Shown here: positions 10,539-22,815 of the stretch, in pieces
How the letters are laid out: each line of letters begins with the position of its first letter
Numbering within the stretch: position 1 is the first letter of the stretch
Translations under genes and position numbers: made by a program
Notes under the pieces: generated by a model
Databases searched by the model: none
What the model saw: the letters and a program-made list of their open reading frames with translations, nothing else
Told to the model about the DNA's origin: nothing
NCBI GenBank assembly: GCA_905221605.1
Contig: CAJNDS010001380.1
Location: forward strand, 720,001 to 784,000
Length of the DNA stretch: 64,000 bases
Direction of reading: 5' to 3'
From: Symbiodinium natans
Lineage: Eukaryota > Sar > Dinophyceae > Suessiales > Symbiodiniaceae

Positions 10539-10963
10539 TCTGGCCTACGCGCCACTCGGACAGGCACGCTGGGGGGGGATAGGGTTCGGACCTTCGCACT
10601 TTGGGAGTCCGGGGATGGCGGCTTCGGGGTTGGCTCCTTGTTGTCCTGGGGTTGTACGTGCTTTTTGGTTTTGGTTGTGCTGCTTCGGCGGGTGGTGGGT
10701 ACAGTAAACTCCGAAGGCCATCTTGAGGGCTCCAGCAACGGACTAGCAACCTTTTCAACCTGAACTTTGGCGGTAACTAGGCCTGACCTCTTCCCCGTAT
10801 ACGCTTGCGAAACGGGTGGGAAAAAAAACCCTAAACCCTTTTGGCGCCAAGTCCTAAGCCCTCTAGTCCAGAAAAAAAATGCCCTAAACTCCGAAGTCGA
10901 AGCCCTAAACCAGAAAGCTTCCAGAGAGAGAGGGAGAGAGAGATTCCAAATCCCGGAGCAGCC
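10539..10963. other. Unique segment at the right edge of the first island
   Basis: No gene seen. A variant of the recurrent GGGTGGCAAAA motif (CGGGTGGGAAAAAAAACC) is at 10813-10830, and a GA-rich run at 10921-10945 leads into telomere-like repeats. Confidence 0.5.
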
Positions 10964-11912
<949 letters not shown>

Positions 11913-12029
11913 TCCTTTGCACTGCCAAGTGCTCCTCGACTCCCAGGATTCCGACCCCAAGCGGGCCTCCTCGACTTGCTGCCACCAGGGCCTGATTTCA
12001 GCCCACCCTGAACCTTCCATCAGGGTTTT

Positions 12030-12355
12030 GGGTCTAGGGTGTAGGGGTTCAGGGTTTAGGGTGTAGGGTTTAGGGTGCAGGGGTTCAGGGTTTAGGGTTT
12101 AGGGTTTAGGGTTTGAGTTTTAAGGTTGAGGTTTAGGGTTTACGGCAAGCAAACCCTAAAGCCTAAACCGCAATGCTTTATGCTTTCGACCTCAAGCTCT
12201 GCAAAGCTTGGCCCCAAACCCGAAATCCCTAGAACCGTGTGCCCCAAACCCTAGGGCCAACCCGCAGCCACACTGAAACCCGAAACCCTAAACCCTAAAC
12301 CCTAAACCCTAAACCCTAAACCCTAAACCCTAAACCCTAAACCCCCAACCCTAAA
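12030..12355. repeat. Degenerate TTTAGGG block then CCCTAAA block
   Basis: TTTAGGG/TGTAGGG/GTTCAGGG units at 12030-12150 and CCCTAAA units at 12285-12360, with about 130 unique bases between. Confidence 0.88.
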
Positions 12356-12379
12356 CCCCCTAAAACAAACCCACAACCA

Positions 12380-12625
12380 CGCCACAGGGAGGGGGAGGGG
12401 GGTGCCAGGAAAGTGGGGGGAGCGGGGCCGCGGAGCTCGTGACCACATGTGCATATATTCGGCAAAAAGGGTCCCTTACCTTCTTGGTGGGGGTGGGGGG
12501 GCGGGGTGGGGGGGGTGGGGGGGGGGTGGGGGGGTGGGGGGTGGGGGGAGGGGGGGGGGAGGCGGGGGTGGGGTGGGGGGTGGGGGGGGTGGGGGGGGGG
12601 GGGGGGCGGGCGTGGGGGCGGGGGC
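12380..12625 (+). repeat. G-rich tract with G-quadruplex potential
   Basis: From 12487 to 12625 the + strand is almost only G and T, with dozens of runs of four or more G. Three overlapping Gly/Trp/Val-type frames run through it and are composition artefacts. Strong quadruplex potential follows from the sequence; whether it forms in the cell is unknown. Confidence 0.9.
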
Positions 12626-12859
12626 TTTAGGGTTTACCATCAAGGGCCCCGACCTCCAACTCCCAGACGTTGCTCAGGCTTGTCTTGGTGTTCGCGGGAT
12701 GCTCGGCAAGCAAAGGCCAATGTGAAAATCATGCCGGAGCACACTCTTCAGTAGCTCTTGGCCGTGCGCCAACAAGTGGAAAGCCGAAAGCTGGATTTGA
12801 AAGCCGTAGCAAGCCCTGGCTATACCCTCAATGGCAGCTTGAAATAGGACTGCGGAGCT

Positions 12860-12940
12860 TTTCCCTAAACCCTAAACCCTAGACCCTAAACCCTAAACCC
12901 TAAACCCTAAACCCTAAACCCTCAACCCTAAACCCTAAAC
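12860..12940 (-). repeat. Short CCCTAAA array
   Basis: About ten telomere-type heptamers. The segment 12626-12859 is unique, with no gene seen. Confidence 0.9.
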
Positions 12941-13095
12941 CTGCTTATGGGGCCTCTGGGCTCGAGGGATCTGAGGCTCAGGCTTTAAGGGCTTTTTGGG
13001 GCTTGTCCTCGGCGCAAGCCAAGAGCGACGCACTGCCGAAGGCTTTGCGGAAGTTGCGCAGCCGTGCTCGCTTTTCCGAGCTTAGCAACCTGTGG

Positions 13096-13211
13096 CTTGG
13101 GATGTTCCCCCTTACACTAGCAGTCCATAATGGGGATTCTAGTATACCCCCTCTTATCGTCCCTATGAAGGATCTGTTAAGGACTGTTCGTATAAGGGGG
13201 AGCATCCCAAG
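13096..13211. mobile_element. MITE family A, copy 1
   Basis: Ends are inverted repeats: CTTGGGATGTTCCCCCTTA on the left and TAAGGGGGAGCATCCCAAG on the right. Inside are AGCAGTCC and GGACTGTT, a second pairing segment shared by all family A copies. 116 bp, no coding capacity, non-autonomous. No clear target-site duplication. Confidence 0.85.
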
Positions 13212-13409
13212 GTGTAGCCCAAGCCCAGCCAGGCGAAAAACTTTAAACTGGCACCGGTCGGCTGGGCAAACACCAAGTCATGCCACGACTGAGTAGATCC
13301 GGAGAGATACCTGAATGAAGTGGCACGTGATCCGAGTCGTAACGGCTCCCTTCCATCAGCGTAGAACCCTTCAGAGTCTCTTGTGCTGCCCTGCGGAAGC
13401 GTCGTGAAC

Positions 13410-13425
13410 TCCTAAACCCTAAACC

Positions 13426-13485
<60 letters not shown>

Positions 13486-13785
13486 ACCCTAAACCCTAAA
13501 CCCTAAAGACATCCCGAGCTGTCGACCTGGGGAGGGGGGCATCACAGGGACTTTGACCTGTCATGTTGATTCATCGAAGGAAGATCAGGAGCGCTCCGCC
13601 CCGGAACCAAGGGGGCCTTCGCCAAACACCGCGAATCGCCCTAAACCCTAAACCCTAAACCCTAAACCCTAAACCCTAAACCCTAAACCCTAAACCCTAA
13701 ACCCTAAACCCTAAACCCTGAACCCTATACCCTAAACCCTAAACACTAAACACTAAACCCTAAACCCTAAACCCTAAAGCCACGG
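13410..13785 (-). repeat. CCCTCAA block and CCCTAAA array
   Basis: A run of about eight CCCTCAA units at 13427-13490 flanked by CCCTAAA, then unique DNA (13508-13640), then a CCCTAAA array at 13641-13780 with a few CACTAAA units. Confidence 0.9.
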
Positions 13786-14285
13786 CGCAAACCTTGAGCC
13801 GGCAACCCCAGTCTCAACCCCTTGTACCTGCTCCCCTTGAACTTCTGTGGTGCGCGCCTCTTTGCAAACCAGCCTTGTGTTTAAGTCCTCATGGATCCTC
13901 TTCTGCATCCACCCACTTTGCCCCTGCCCAAACACAAGGCCCAAATGCATCTATTCTTAGGCGTATTTCGGGTAGGGGGCACGTAGTCGAACATGTGGTT
14001 CATAGTGCAGGAGGACCCGTTGATTTGTGAACTCTCAGCCGTTGCGTGCGCCAGCGCCGCTGGGACTCGTAGTTGAGATCCCCAAGGGATTACGGTGCAG
14101 GGGTTTTGAAATTTAGGATGGATTTAGAGTTGTAGGTTTTTCGGTTGAGGGAAGAAGTGTAGGGTGTAGGGTGTACATGTGTTCTGTTTGCTTTGGACAC
14201 CGGGCACCATTTGGATTCTTAGGCAATGACACCTTTGGATGCTTGTAGCTTATCAAGGGATTGTCGGAGGGGCACGGCGCGATTG
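13786..14285. other. Unique segment, no gene seen
   Basis: A 78-codon frame at the left has no recognisable domain. Isolated TGTAGGG units occur near 14158-14175. Confidence 0.5.
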
Positions 14286-14291
14286 AAGCTG

Positions 14292-14467
14292 CAGCCCTAA
14301 ACCCTAAACCCTAAACCCTAAACCCGAAACCCTAAACCCTAAAGACTAAACCCTAAACCCTAAGCCCTAAACCCTAAACCCTAAACCCTAAATCCTAAAC
14401 CCTAAACCCTAAACCCTAAACCTTTAAACCCTAAACCCTAAACCCTAAACCCTACACCCCAAACCCT
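14292..14467 (-). repeat. CCCTAAA array
   Basis: Telomere-type heptamers with single-base variants (CCCGAAA, GACTAAA, ATCCTAAA). Confidence 0.9.
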
Positions 14468-14760
14468 GTGAGACTTCTGGTCTGGGCGCAGGGGTGTTTT
14501 CAGACAGCCCGGCCAAGCTTTAGTCCTTCTGGATGGGCATTGCGTTGCCCAAATAGGGTTACCACTTATATACTGCAACTGTACTACAATCCCTTGATAA
14601 TCTAGGACCGGGAGTCGGCCCTTTTTTTCATTTTTTTAGGGTGGGGGGTTCCCTTATAACCCCCTTGAAACCAAAAAGGGCACCCTTTTCATTCCTAGGT
14701 TCCTGCCGGGTCTAGTAATGACCCCCCAAAATTCGGCACCACCCCTGATTTAAAGCATTG

Positions 14761-14863
14761 CTTGGGATGTTCCCCCTTATACAAACAGTCCCTACTGGGG
14801 ATTATACTAGGGGGTGCTAGAATCTCTTCTAAGGACTGTTAGTATAAGGAAAAACATCCCAAG
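14761..14863. mobile_element. MITE family A, copy 2
   Basis: Left end CTTGGGATGTTCCCCCTTAT; right end ends in ACATCCCAAG. Internal ACAGTCC and GGACTGTTAGTATAAGG pair with each other. 103 bp. Confidence 0.85.
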
Positions 14864-15014
14864 TTCTAAGCTCTCAAGCCCTCAAGAACCCAAATCAGGG
14901 AGCTTGCTTGCGCGCCGAGCCTCGAATTCGCTCAGTGTCCTGCCCGCCTTCGCGGAGTCAGCACGGAGTCTGGACTCTACAGCTGACATTCCCACCGGAG
15001 GTGACCTGAGCAAG

Positions 15015-15390
15015 CAGGGGGGTGTGTTTGGGGTCTATAGGGTTTATAGGGTTGATAGGGTTTAGGGTTTATAGGGTTTATAGGGTTTCTCGGGTTTATA
15101 GGGTTTATAGGGTTTATAGGGTTTATAGGGTTTATAGGGTCTATAGCGTTTATAGGGTTTATAGGGTTTATAGGGCTTATAGGGTTTATAGGGTTTATAG
15201 GGTTTATAGGGTTTAGTGTTTATAGGGTTTATAGGGTTTATAGGGTTTATAGGGTTTATAGGGTTTATAGGGTTTATAGGGTTTATAGGGTTTATAGGGC
15301 TTATAGGGTTTATAGGGTCTATAGGGTTTATAGGGTTTATAGGGTTTATAGGGTTTGTAGGGTCTATAGCGTTTATAGGGTTTAGGGTTT
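15015..15390 (+). repeat. TTTATAGGG nonamer array
   Basis: About 38 units of a 9-bp variant of the telomere heptamer, TTTATAGGG, with occasional CTTATAGGG or TCTATAGCG and a few plain TTTAGGG units at the ends. Because nine is a multiple of three, a Tyr-Arg-Val repeat frame stays open; it is not a gene. Confidence 0.95.
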
Positions 15391-15699
15391 AGGTTCTGTA
15401 TGCTGACCTAAAAAAAACCGGAAACCCTAAACCCTGAGCCCTGAGCCCTACACCCTAACCCTAACCATACACAGAGAACCGTATGCATACAGACACCTCG
15501 GGCCCATATGACGCTGAGACATCCAGAGTCAGCCCAGACTTCATCTTATAAAGTTGATAAGGGTTTAGGGTTTTGGGTTTACAAAAGGCAGCTGCAGTGT
15601 TCTCGGGAATTAGATGTTGCGGCTCTAGGCCCTAAGCGGGGTTTTGTACATGTGGGGCCCCGATTGGTGTTGTTTTACTTCTGGTAGATGTTCCGCTTG

Positions 15700-15970
15700 T
15701 TTAGGGATACCTAAGCCCTAAGCCCTAAGCCCTAAGCCCTAAACCCTGAACCCTAAACCTTAAACCCCAAACCCCAAACCCCAAACCCCAAACCCCAAAC
15801 GGCAAACCCCAAACCCCAAACCCCAAACCCCAAACCCCAAACCCCAAACCCCAAACCCCAAACCCTAAACCTAAACCCCAAACCCTAAACCATAGAATCC
15901 CAAACCCCAAACCCCAAACCCCAAACCCCAAACCCTAAACCCTAAACCCCAAACCCTAAACCGTAGAATC
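15700..15970 (-). repeat. CCCTAAG, CCCCAAA and CCCTAAA blocks
   Basis: Starts with CCCTAAG units (15712-15740), then CCCCAAA (15765-15860), with a duplicated stretch containing CCATAGAATCC/CCGTAGAATCC at 15890 and 15960. The DNA from 15391 to 15699 is unique and shows no gene. Confidence 0.9.
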
Positions 15971-16087
15971 CCTAGAATCGCACCCCCGCCTTGCTGAGCG
16001 CGGTGGGACAAGATTCACGCAGTTGCCACGCCGGTGCTTTGGAGGTCGGAGCATGTTTGGGGAGGCGTACTTTAGGCCCCTTCGGAA

Positions 16088-16382
16088 GTAGGGTTTAGGG
16101 TTTAGGGTTTAGGGTTTAGGGTTTAGGGTTTACTTACATAAATCCCAAGAGAATATTTCAACTATTGTTTTTATTAAGGTTCTATGGGGAGTATAGGTTG
16201 TAGGGGATTTGCACAGACCCAAGCAGGTAAAGCGCTCTGGGATGAGGGTTGTACCCCAAACCCTAAGCCCTAAACCCTAACCCTAAACCCTAAACCCTAA
16301 ACCCTAAACCCTAAACCCTAAACCCTAAACCCTAAACCCTAAACCCTAAACCCTAAACCCTAAACCCTAAACCCTAAACCCA
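16088..16382. repeat. TTTAGGG array facing CCCTAAA array
   Basis: TTTAGGG units at 16088-16132 and CCCTAAA units at 16253-16382, with an A/T-richer unique segment between them. Confidence 0.9.
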
Positions 16383-16570
16383 AAGCACACCTCAACTCCT
16401 GAAACCGGGCTCGGGCCAAAGCACCGGCAGCTCCACGGAGGACCAGGACAGCCTTCTCGGGGTTTAGGGTTTAGGGTTTCACCAAGTCCCAGTTGCAAAA
16501 AGGGTTTTGGGTTTAGGGGTTTTGAATGGAGTTCTAAATTGCATCTTTCAGTGTTGGTCAGTGGCCATAG

Positions 16571-16644
16571 ATTGGGATGTTCCGCCTTATGCTAGTACTC
16601 GAATCCCCATTCAGGACTGTGAGTACAAGGGGGGACATCCCAAG
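16571..16644. mobile_element. MITE family A, copy 3, with 6-bp target duplication
   Basis: Short member (74 bp) with ends ATTGGGATGTTCC and GGGACATCCCAAG. The hexamer CCATAG stands directly before (16565-16570) and after (16645-16650) the element. This is the clearest target-site duplication among the family A copies. Confidence 0.85.
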
Positions 16645-16703
16645 CCATAGGAGTTATTCCCACGCAGAGCTTGGACTTCGGGGTTCTTGCGTTGACGCTG
16701 TTA

Positions 16704-16768
16704 CGGTTTAGGGTTTAGGGTTTAGGGTTTAGGGTTTAGGGTTTAGGGTTTAGGGTTTAGAGTTTAGG
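16704..16768 (+). repeat. TTTAGGG array
   Basis: Nine telomere-type units directly before the open frame at 16789. Confidence 0.9.
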
Positions 16769-16788
16769 ACCCCGTGGCCTCCGCGCGC

Positions 16789-17292
16789 ATGGGTCCGGAA
16801 ATCGATGACCTTCTCGGTGCTTCGTGTGGGCCTGGAAGAGGGTTTACGGAAAAAGAGAGGTTGTTCACCGACGCCAAAATGTATGCATTCTACCAACCCC
16901 AAGCTTCGGTGAGGATATTGCTGTCGGGTAGTACTCTTGACCACCCAACAACCCACCGAAGGTTGTTCACTGAGAAGACTTGGGGGATGAGGGGCGGACC
17001 CGCGCCCTGGACTTCTTGCGGGCTTGAGTTTGGGCTTGCAGTATGCCGGGCATGCCAACCCCGGAAAAAGCCTGCAGACTCCCACCGGGCATTCCTGGAG
17101 TGCACACCCCCAGAAATCGGGCAAAGAGTCCCGCCAAGTATGCTTGAGGTGCATACCCCTGCCCACCCCAGCGAATCCTTCCGAAGGTCGACACCCGCTG
17201 AGAGTTCCGCGGCGAGTCCTGCGACAGAAGCCTCCGGCGAAGTATCCTTAATGACCTGTCCGAAAAGGCAGGATGGCTCCCACGTCGAGTAG
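16789..17292 (+). CDS. Hypothetical open frame (167 aa), weak
   Basis: Longest ATG-initiated frame in the 11-23 kb mosaic. It contains a duplicated nucleotide motif (GGTTGTTCAC at about 16859 and 16961). The sequence is Pro/Ser-rich with CTPPE and HTPAHP segments. No domain, signal peptide or membrane segment is recognisable, and an equally open frame runs on the other strand. It lies between two telomere-type arrays. It is listed because it is the only such frame here and may well be chance. Confidence 0.15.
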   Translation: MGPEIDDLLGASCGPGRGFTEKERLFTDAKMYAFYQPQASVRILLSGSTLDHPTTHRRLFTEKTWGMRGGPAPWTSCGLEFGLAVCRACQPRKKPADSHRAFLECTPPEIGQRVPPSMLEVHTPAHPSESFRRSTPAESSAASPATEASGEVSLMTCPKRQDGSHVE

Positions 17293-17350
17293 CTGTAGGG
17301 CGGAGATTGATCGAAGCAAATGACTGTTGTTTTTGGTTGGGTGTGGGATT

Positions 17351-17862
17351 GAACCCTAAACCCTAAACCCTAAACCCTAAACCCTAAACCCTAAACCCTA
17401 AACCCTAAACCCTAAACCCTAAACCCTAAACCCTAAACCCTAAACCCTAAACCCTAAACCCTATACTTAAACCCTAAACCCTAAACCCGAAACCGAGCTT
17501 TCAAAAGCAGCTTGGATGTTCGGAGCGACTCTATGGGGTGGCCGGCCATGGTTCTCCGTCACTTGGCCTGGGTTGTTTTATCGAGTTCTTAAGGGAGGGG
17601 GGTTCACGGGACCCTAAACCCTAAACCCTAAACCCTAAACCCTAAACCCTAAACCCTAAACCCTAAACCCTACACCCTAAACCCTAAACCCTAAACCCTA
17701 AACCCTGAACCCTGAACCCTGAACCCTGAACCCTAAACCCTCTAAACCCTAAACCCTAAACCCTAAACCCTAAACCCTAAACCCTAAACCCTAAACCCTA
17801 AACCCTAAACCCTAAACCCTAAACCCTAAACCCTAAACCCTAAACCCTAAACCCTAAACCCC
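17351..17862 (-). repeat. Two CCCTAAA arrays
   Basis: 17351-17493 and 17612-17862, separated by about 120 unique bases. The second contains a CCCTGAA block (17705-17740). Confidence 0.92.
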
Positions 17863-18554
17863 AGCCCTAGGCTGCCCTAAGGTTCCCGAGGAACCGAAGC
17901 CCCCTATGAGCCCCCCTCCCTTAAGAACCCTCTAGTGGTTCTCTTCAGCGACCCCTCCTTGGGGGAAGTATACCCTGCGCGAACAGAAGAGCTGACTGCT
18001 AAAAGCTGCTTGCGCGAGGTCCTGTGCCTGAGGTTTCGCCCCCATGCAGAAATCGCCCCCTCAAGACCATCATATACGTATACCCCAAACCTGTCAGAAG
18101 GCACACCAACAAGGTTCCAGTCCCCAAAAGGCTCCAAAAGAACTTTCGCACGCAGCTTCGGACCTATTTTCTATAAAAGTGCTTTATTGCAAGCTCATGT
18201 AAACCCTAACCCCTTCCCATGCCCTAAGCCGTGCCCAGGATCACCACGCGGCCCGGTATGCACATGTATGCACTGCATAGCCCACCCTCCACCCCCCCCA
18301 ACAGCCTTCTTGGTTCTTGCGTTTCAGCTGTCCTACGCTGTCCTACATCCTAGATACAAGTCTCCCCCCCCGAACCCAACCCCTTCCCGCCGCCCAAAGA
18401 ACCCCCTCCCCTTCCCCCTTCCGGTCCTGAGCCCCACAAAGCACCGCGGGAGGCTGCACGTGGCTAGCGTGCTGCTGCTTTTGATGAAGCCCTGGGCGGG
18501 GCTTGAGACGATGGTTTCGAGACGTTTCAGAGATGTTTGGAGCTGCACTGAATA
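17863..18554. other. Unique segment, no convincing gene
   Basis: A frame of about 200 codons runs through 17935-18555 but has no ATG at its start and is proline-rich with no domain. I do not call it a gene. Confidence 0.45.
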
Positions 18555-18670
18555 GCCTAATATAGGGTCGGAATAATTGCTCACAGTATATCCCATATCG
18601 TCCCCGTATAGTTCTGCTGTGATAACTCCCCCCAAAAACTCTTCTAATTATTCAGGCCCCTATATGAGGC
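18555..18670. mobile_element. Short inverted-repeat element C (116 bp)
   Basis: Left end GCCTAATATAGGG then TCGGAATAATTG. The reverse complement of the right end reads GCCTCATATAGGGGCCTGAA then TAATTA. The arms match over about 25 bp with a few mismatches. No coding capacity; MITE-like. Confidence 0.7.
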
Positions 18671-19766
18671 CTGGGCCAACGAGTAAGCGCTAGCATGGGG
18701 CGATGTGGTTTTGGGAGTTCGTCATAGAAAATCAGGTGTGCCATTCGTTAAGTTTATGACGGTTGCTGAGACGGTTGCTGTTTCTACGACATGCTCATAC
18801 CAAGCTATGGCCATGCTACGTCTGCTACGTTGCGCATGTTTGGTTTGTTCCCCGCAGTGCGACGTCAGTGGCAAACAAGCATAAACCCTGAACCCTGAAC
18901 CCTAAAACCTAACCCCGAACCCTGAACCCGAAACCCTGAACCGTAGCCCTGAACGACAGGGCGCCGGGTGCCGCCGAGCCGGGGCAACAGGCGTGTTCTT
19001 TTCCATGGAGCTGACAAGAAAATTTGTTCCGCCTTTATAAGGGTAGTCTCCGGATTGTTATTATTATTACTATTATTATTATATTATTATTTTTGTTATT
19101 GGTATTGTTGCAAATGCCGACGTAAGAGGATGGAAGGCATTTGTCTTGACCTTCCCAAGTTGCTGTTGGAATTTGCAATCGCAGATGCGTCGTGGTGCGT
19201 CAAGCGAAGCCAAGCAAATAGAGCTTCGCACTAAGAACGCAGGGTGCATGGTGCGTTCGACTTGTTTGTAGCCGCCCAAGGGTACGACTCAAGAAGTTTT
19301 GGGTTCTGAGAGTCACTTTTGTTCACGAAACCGCGCCTATAGTTTATTTACCTGCCTTGGGACGACATGAACCCAAAAAAGGTTTATAGTCCCTATGCCC
19401 AAGTAGGACTCGCTTCACGTGGTCACCAATGCTCAAGTGCAGCTGACACTTAAAGCATACCATAGGAGCCTTATTAGAGTAGGGTTCTAGTTGTTTATAG
19501 TCTAACAATTTGCGGACCACAACGACCACAAGGGAACACAACAAGTAATTGTTCCGACCCCGAAATTGCGCAGCCAGGTGCTGCCTGGTGTGGAGCTTCC
19601 TTCGCACATGTGGCCAGTGCAGCCTGTCGCTTTGTCTCTGTGTGACCTGGAGCGCTCATGCGGAAGAAAAGAGGACGGAAGAGTTCAGCGTTGTATGTGT
19701 GCATGTATGTAAGTATGTATGAACATGTATGTATTTACGTACGCATTTGTGTAAGTATGTATGAAT
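18671..19766. other. Unique segment with short degenerate telomere-like patch and ATT repeat
   Basis: CCCTGAA-type units at 18884-18955 and an ATT microsatellite at 19058-19095. No gene seen. Confidence 0.55.
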
Positions 19767-19767
19767 C

Positions 19768-19896
19768 TTGAAATTTAAGTACGTACCTACGTACCTACGT
19801 ACCTACGTACCTACGTACCTACGTACCTACGTACGCACGTACGTACGTACGTACGTACGTATGTATGTAGGTACGTGCGTGCGTACGTACGTACGT

Positions 19897-19972
<76 letters not shown>
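19768..19972. repeat. ACGT-type tetranucleotide array joined to (GT)n
   Basis: (TACGTACC)n passes into (ACGT)n at 19784-19895, then uninterrupted GT to 19972. Tyr/Val/Arg/Thr frames here are artefacts. Confidence 0.95.
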
Positions 19973-19976
<4 letters not shown>

Positions 19977-20084
19977 GTAGTTCGGATTTTTACACGCAGG
20001 CAGGACATCTGAATAAGATTTCTGGGTTTTCGTACTCCTCAAAAGGCTTGTCTTGTGCAGGTGATGGAAGCCCTAAACCCCAAA

Positions 20085-20650
20085 CACCTACAACCCGAAA
20101 CCCCAAACCCCAAGCCCTAAATGCACGCCAAACCCCCTAAGGCCCAAGACCCTTAAAACCCGCGTGAGACGCAAAGCCCTGAGGGGTAGCTTTCAGAGCT
20201 TCCGTGCCCAAGACCTCAACCCTAAGCCTTCCAATCCCGAATGAAAACGTTGTCCCCCCGCAAATCTGAAACCTCAACAAGCCTTGCGCGCGCGCGGATC
20301 AGCGCCGTTGCACCGGGCCCCCAAAAGCCTGCGCAAAAGCGCCGAGTTTAAGGTTCAGGGGTTAGTCCTGTGCCAGTTTTGGGACCCAAAGAGAAAGCGA
20401 GACACACACACACACACACAGACAAACACATTGGCAGCTTCCCGCGACTTCACAAGCCAAGCTCTTAATCTGAACTTCGTCCTGCCATGCGGGTAGCAAA
20501 CAAGCCGCCAACCCCAAACCCCAAACCCCAAACCCCAAACCCCAAACCCCAAACCCTAAACCCTAAACCCTAAACCCTAAACCCTAAACCCTAAACCCTA
20601 AACCCTAAACCCTAAACCCTAAACCCTAAACCCTAAACCCTAAACCTTCT
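20085..20650. repeat. Degenerate CCCCAAA/CCCTAAA, (CA)n and CCCTAAA array
   Basis: A degenerate patch at 20073-20130, a CA run at 20403-20420, then CCCCAAA (20510-20550) and CCCTAAA (20551-20648). The unique DNA between shows no gene. Confidence 0.85.
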
Positions 20651-21090
20651 GCACCCCGAAGCCTCTCACACCGGTTTAGGGTTCAGGGTTTAGGTTTCGG
20701 GGCTGAGAACCTGAACCCCTCTGTCATGGCTTGGTGCTTCCGTGGCCTCAGAGAGAGGACGCAATTCTTTTTTTTTTAAGTATGTTTTTTTTTTTTGGGG
20801 GGGGGGGGGAATTAGGCCAGAAGGATGAAGGTTAAAGGGTCTAGCGTTCAAAAAAACGAGCGTAGGGCTTCGCGGCAAATATTGTTGTGATTTGAGCTAT
20901 CTATTTGTATGCACTTTTTTAAAGTGGTTCTATGGTTCGAGTGGCGTAATTTTAGAAGAGCCAAGGGCCAGGCTAGGGGGTGTCAGGGTCGTATCGGGCC
21001 CTGAACATGTCTGGGGCCCTTAATATTCCTAAACCCTAAACCCTAAACCCTGGACCCTAAACCCTGAACTCCAAACCCTGAAAGCCTAAA
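20651..21090. other. Unique segment with T/G runs
   Basis: A T run and a G run (20768-20810) and a short degenerate CCCTAAA patch (21030-21085). No gene seen. Confidence 0.5.
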
Positions 21091-21092
21091 CT

Positions 21093-21191
21093 TTGGGATG
21101 TTCACTCTTGTACGAACAGTCCTGAATAGGGACTTTATCTAGGTACCATAATCCCGATTAAGGACTGTTAGCATAAGGGGGAACATCCCAA
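21093..21191. mobile_element. MITE family A, copy 4
   Basis: TTGGGATGTTCACTCTTGTA at the left and GGGGGAACATCCCAA at the right, with internal ACAGTCC and GGACTGTTAGCATAAG. 99 bp. ACTT overlaps both borders, which may be a short target duplication. Confidence 0.85.
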
Positions 21192-21399
21192 CTTCGTAGC
21201 TGAGTGAGGACACCTTACACTTTTTGGGATGCCATAATCTCCTTTGAAACTGAAAGTGTGCACCTTTTAGGTCTTAGGGGCTTATGAACTCCAGCAACTA
21301 CGCCAAAACGGAGCCCTGATCCGTAAGAATTTGCCGAGTCGAAGGACATGCCAAGCTACATCGAAGGGCTCGACCCCCCGCAGGCCAGGAGTCCGCCGT

Positions 21400-21535
21400 C
21401 AACCCTAAACCCTAAACCCTAAACCCTAAACCCTAAACCCTAAACCCTAAACCCTATAAACCTTAAACCCTAAACCTTAAACCTTAAACCCTAAACCCTA
21501 AACCCCAAACCCCAAACCCTAAACCCTAAACCCCA
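21400..21535 (-). repeat. CCCTAAA array
   Basis: Telomere-type units with CCTTAAA and CCCCAAA variants. Confidence 0.9.
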
Positions 21536-21591
21536 AGCACCTACCTTCGTGCGCTTCCACTCCCAACCCTGCTTCGTAGTGTGGCTTGGCT

Positions 21592-22486
21592 GCTTGGCGG
21601 GTGGCAAAAAAAACCCTGAGCCCCAAACCCTAAACCCTCCCTCAACACGTAGGGGGCTGGGGGCTTTCGGAGATTTTAGTACAAATCATTGAGGCGTTTA
21701 GCCCTTGATATGGCGCCTTACCTCCGACTCCTTAAAGGGGTTCTGAAGTGTGGACCCTCGGGTTATGCAGGGTATATGAGGGTATATCAGGGGCATGTCA
21801 GGGGTCCCTTTCAAAGGCCCATATGAAAGGACCATGCAACCACCCTAAGAGTCTAGGTTCGTGTCGGGTCCACATCGGTCTCTTTCGAGACTCCCATGCC
21901 TCCCAGTGAAGGAAGTCCATTACATGGGAATCCAAGGAACCTGAATTATACAGGGGGGTTCCGGCTCATGTCCCCAACCCTAAGCAAGTGCCAGAGAGTG
22001 TCGGAAGCAATCATGACAACCACAAATCGAGTGCACCAGTTGTGGCAAAACGTACTCAGTTCCCCCAACGAACCCTAAACCCTAAGCCCAAAACCCTCGC
22101 AGTTTGCGGGTCTTTTTGCGTTGAGTTTTGCGAAGTCTCGCGGGCATCACTTGGACGCGGATTCGCCCCTGCCGTGCAGGAGAGAAAAATCCTGAACCCG
22201 AAAAGACGTTACGAAGAAGAACAAGCATCCGGATTGGCAACGCCCCCGGCTCCCCTCGATCCTGCAATCCCCCCGTCTCGTCACCTTTTTGGTGGTGGGA
22301 GTCCGGTTCATTGGGGGGCGTTAGACCGAACATGCCCAAAGACGAGTCGATTGTTGAATTTAGGGCCCAGAGTAGGCCCTTGTTCCCCCCCTTGTAAGCA
22401 ACTGATTAACCCCATCAAGGGCGGGATAGGGGTCAAAAAAAGGATCAAAAACAAAATGAAAAGGGATCAACAACAATAAAGCCTAA
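21592..22486. other. Unique segment with recurrent GGGTGGCAAAA motif
   Basis: GCTTGGCGGGTGGCAAAA at 21592-21609 runs straight into CCCTGAG/CCCTAAA units. The rest has overlapping open frames on both strands (about 21988-22479) without recognisable domains. No gene called. Confidence 0.5.
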
Positions 22487-22815
22487 ACCCTAGGCCCTAA
22501 ACCCTAAACCCTAGGCCTAAACCCTAAACCCTAAACCCTAAACCCTAAACGCTAAACGCTAAACGCTAAACCCTAAACCTACCCCTACACCCTAAACCCT
22601 GAACCCCAAACGCTAAGCCCCACACCCTAAACCCTAAACCCTAAACCCTGAACCCCATTTCCCTGCAGAGTGTCCGAGAGGTCAGCTAAGCGGGTGGCAA
22701 AAAAAACCCCTAAACCCTAAACCCTAAACCCTAAACTCTAAACCCTATAAACCCTAAACCATAAGCCCTAAACCCTAAACCCTGAACTCTGAACCGTGAA
22801 CCCTGAACCCTGACC
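22487..22815 (-). repeat. Degenerate CCCTAAA arrays around a GGGTGGCAAAA motif
   Basis: CCCTAAA with CGCTAAA and GGCCTAAA variants at 22487-22650. The recurrent motif AGCGGGTGGCAAAAAAAA lies at 22688-22706, followed by more CCCTAAA/CCCTGAA to 22815. Confidence 0.85.

Noticed and set aside
15015-15216. Tyr-Arg-Val repeat protein
   Set aside because: Translation of the TTTATAGGG nonamer array.
17935-18555. A frame of about 200 codons
   Set aside because: No ATG at its start, proline-rich, no domain, and no conserved context.
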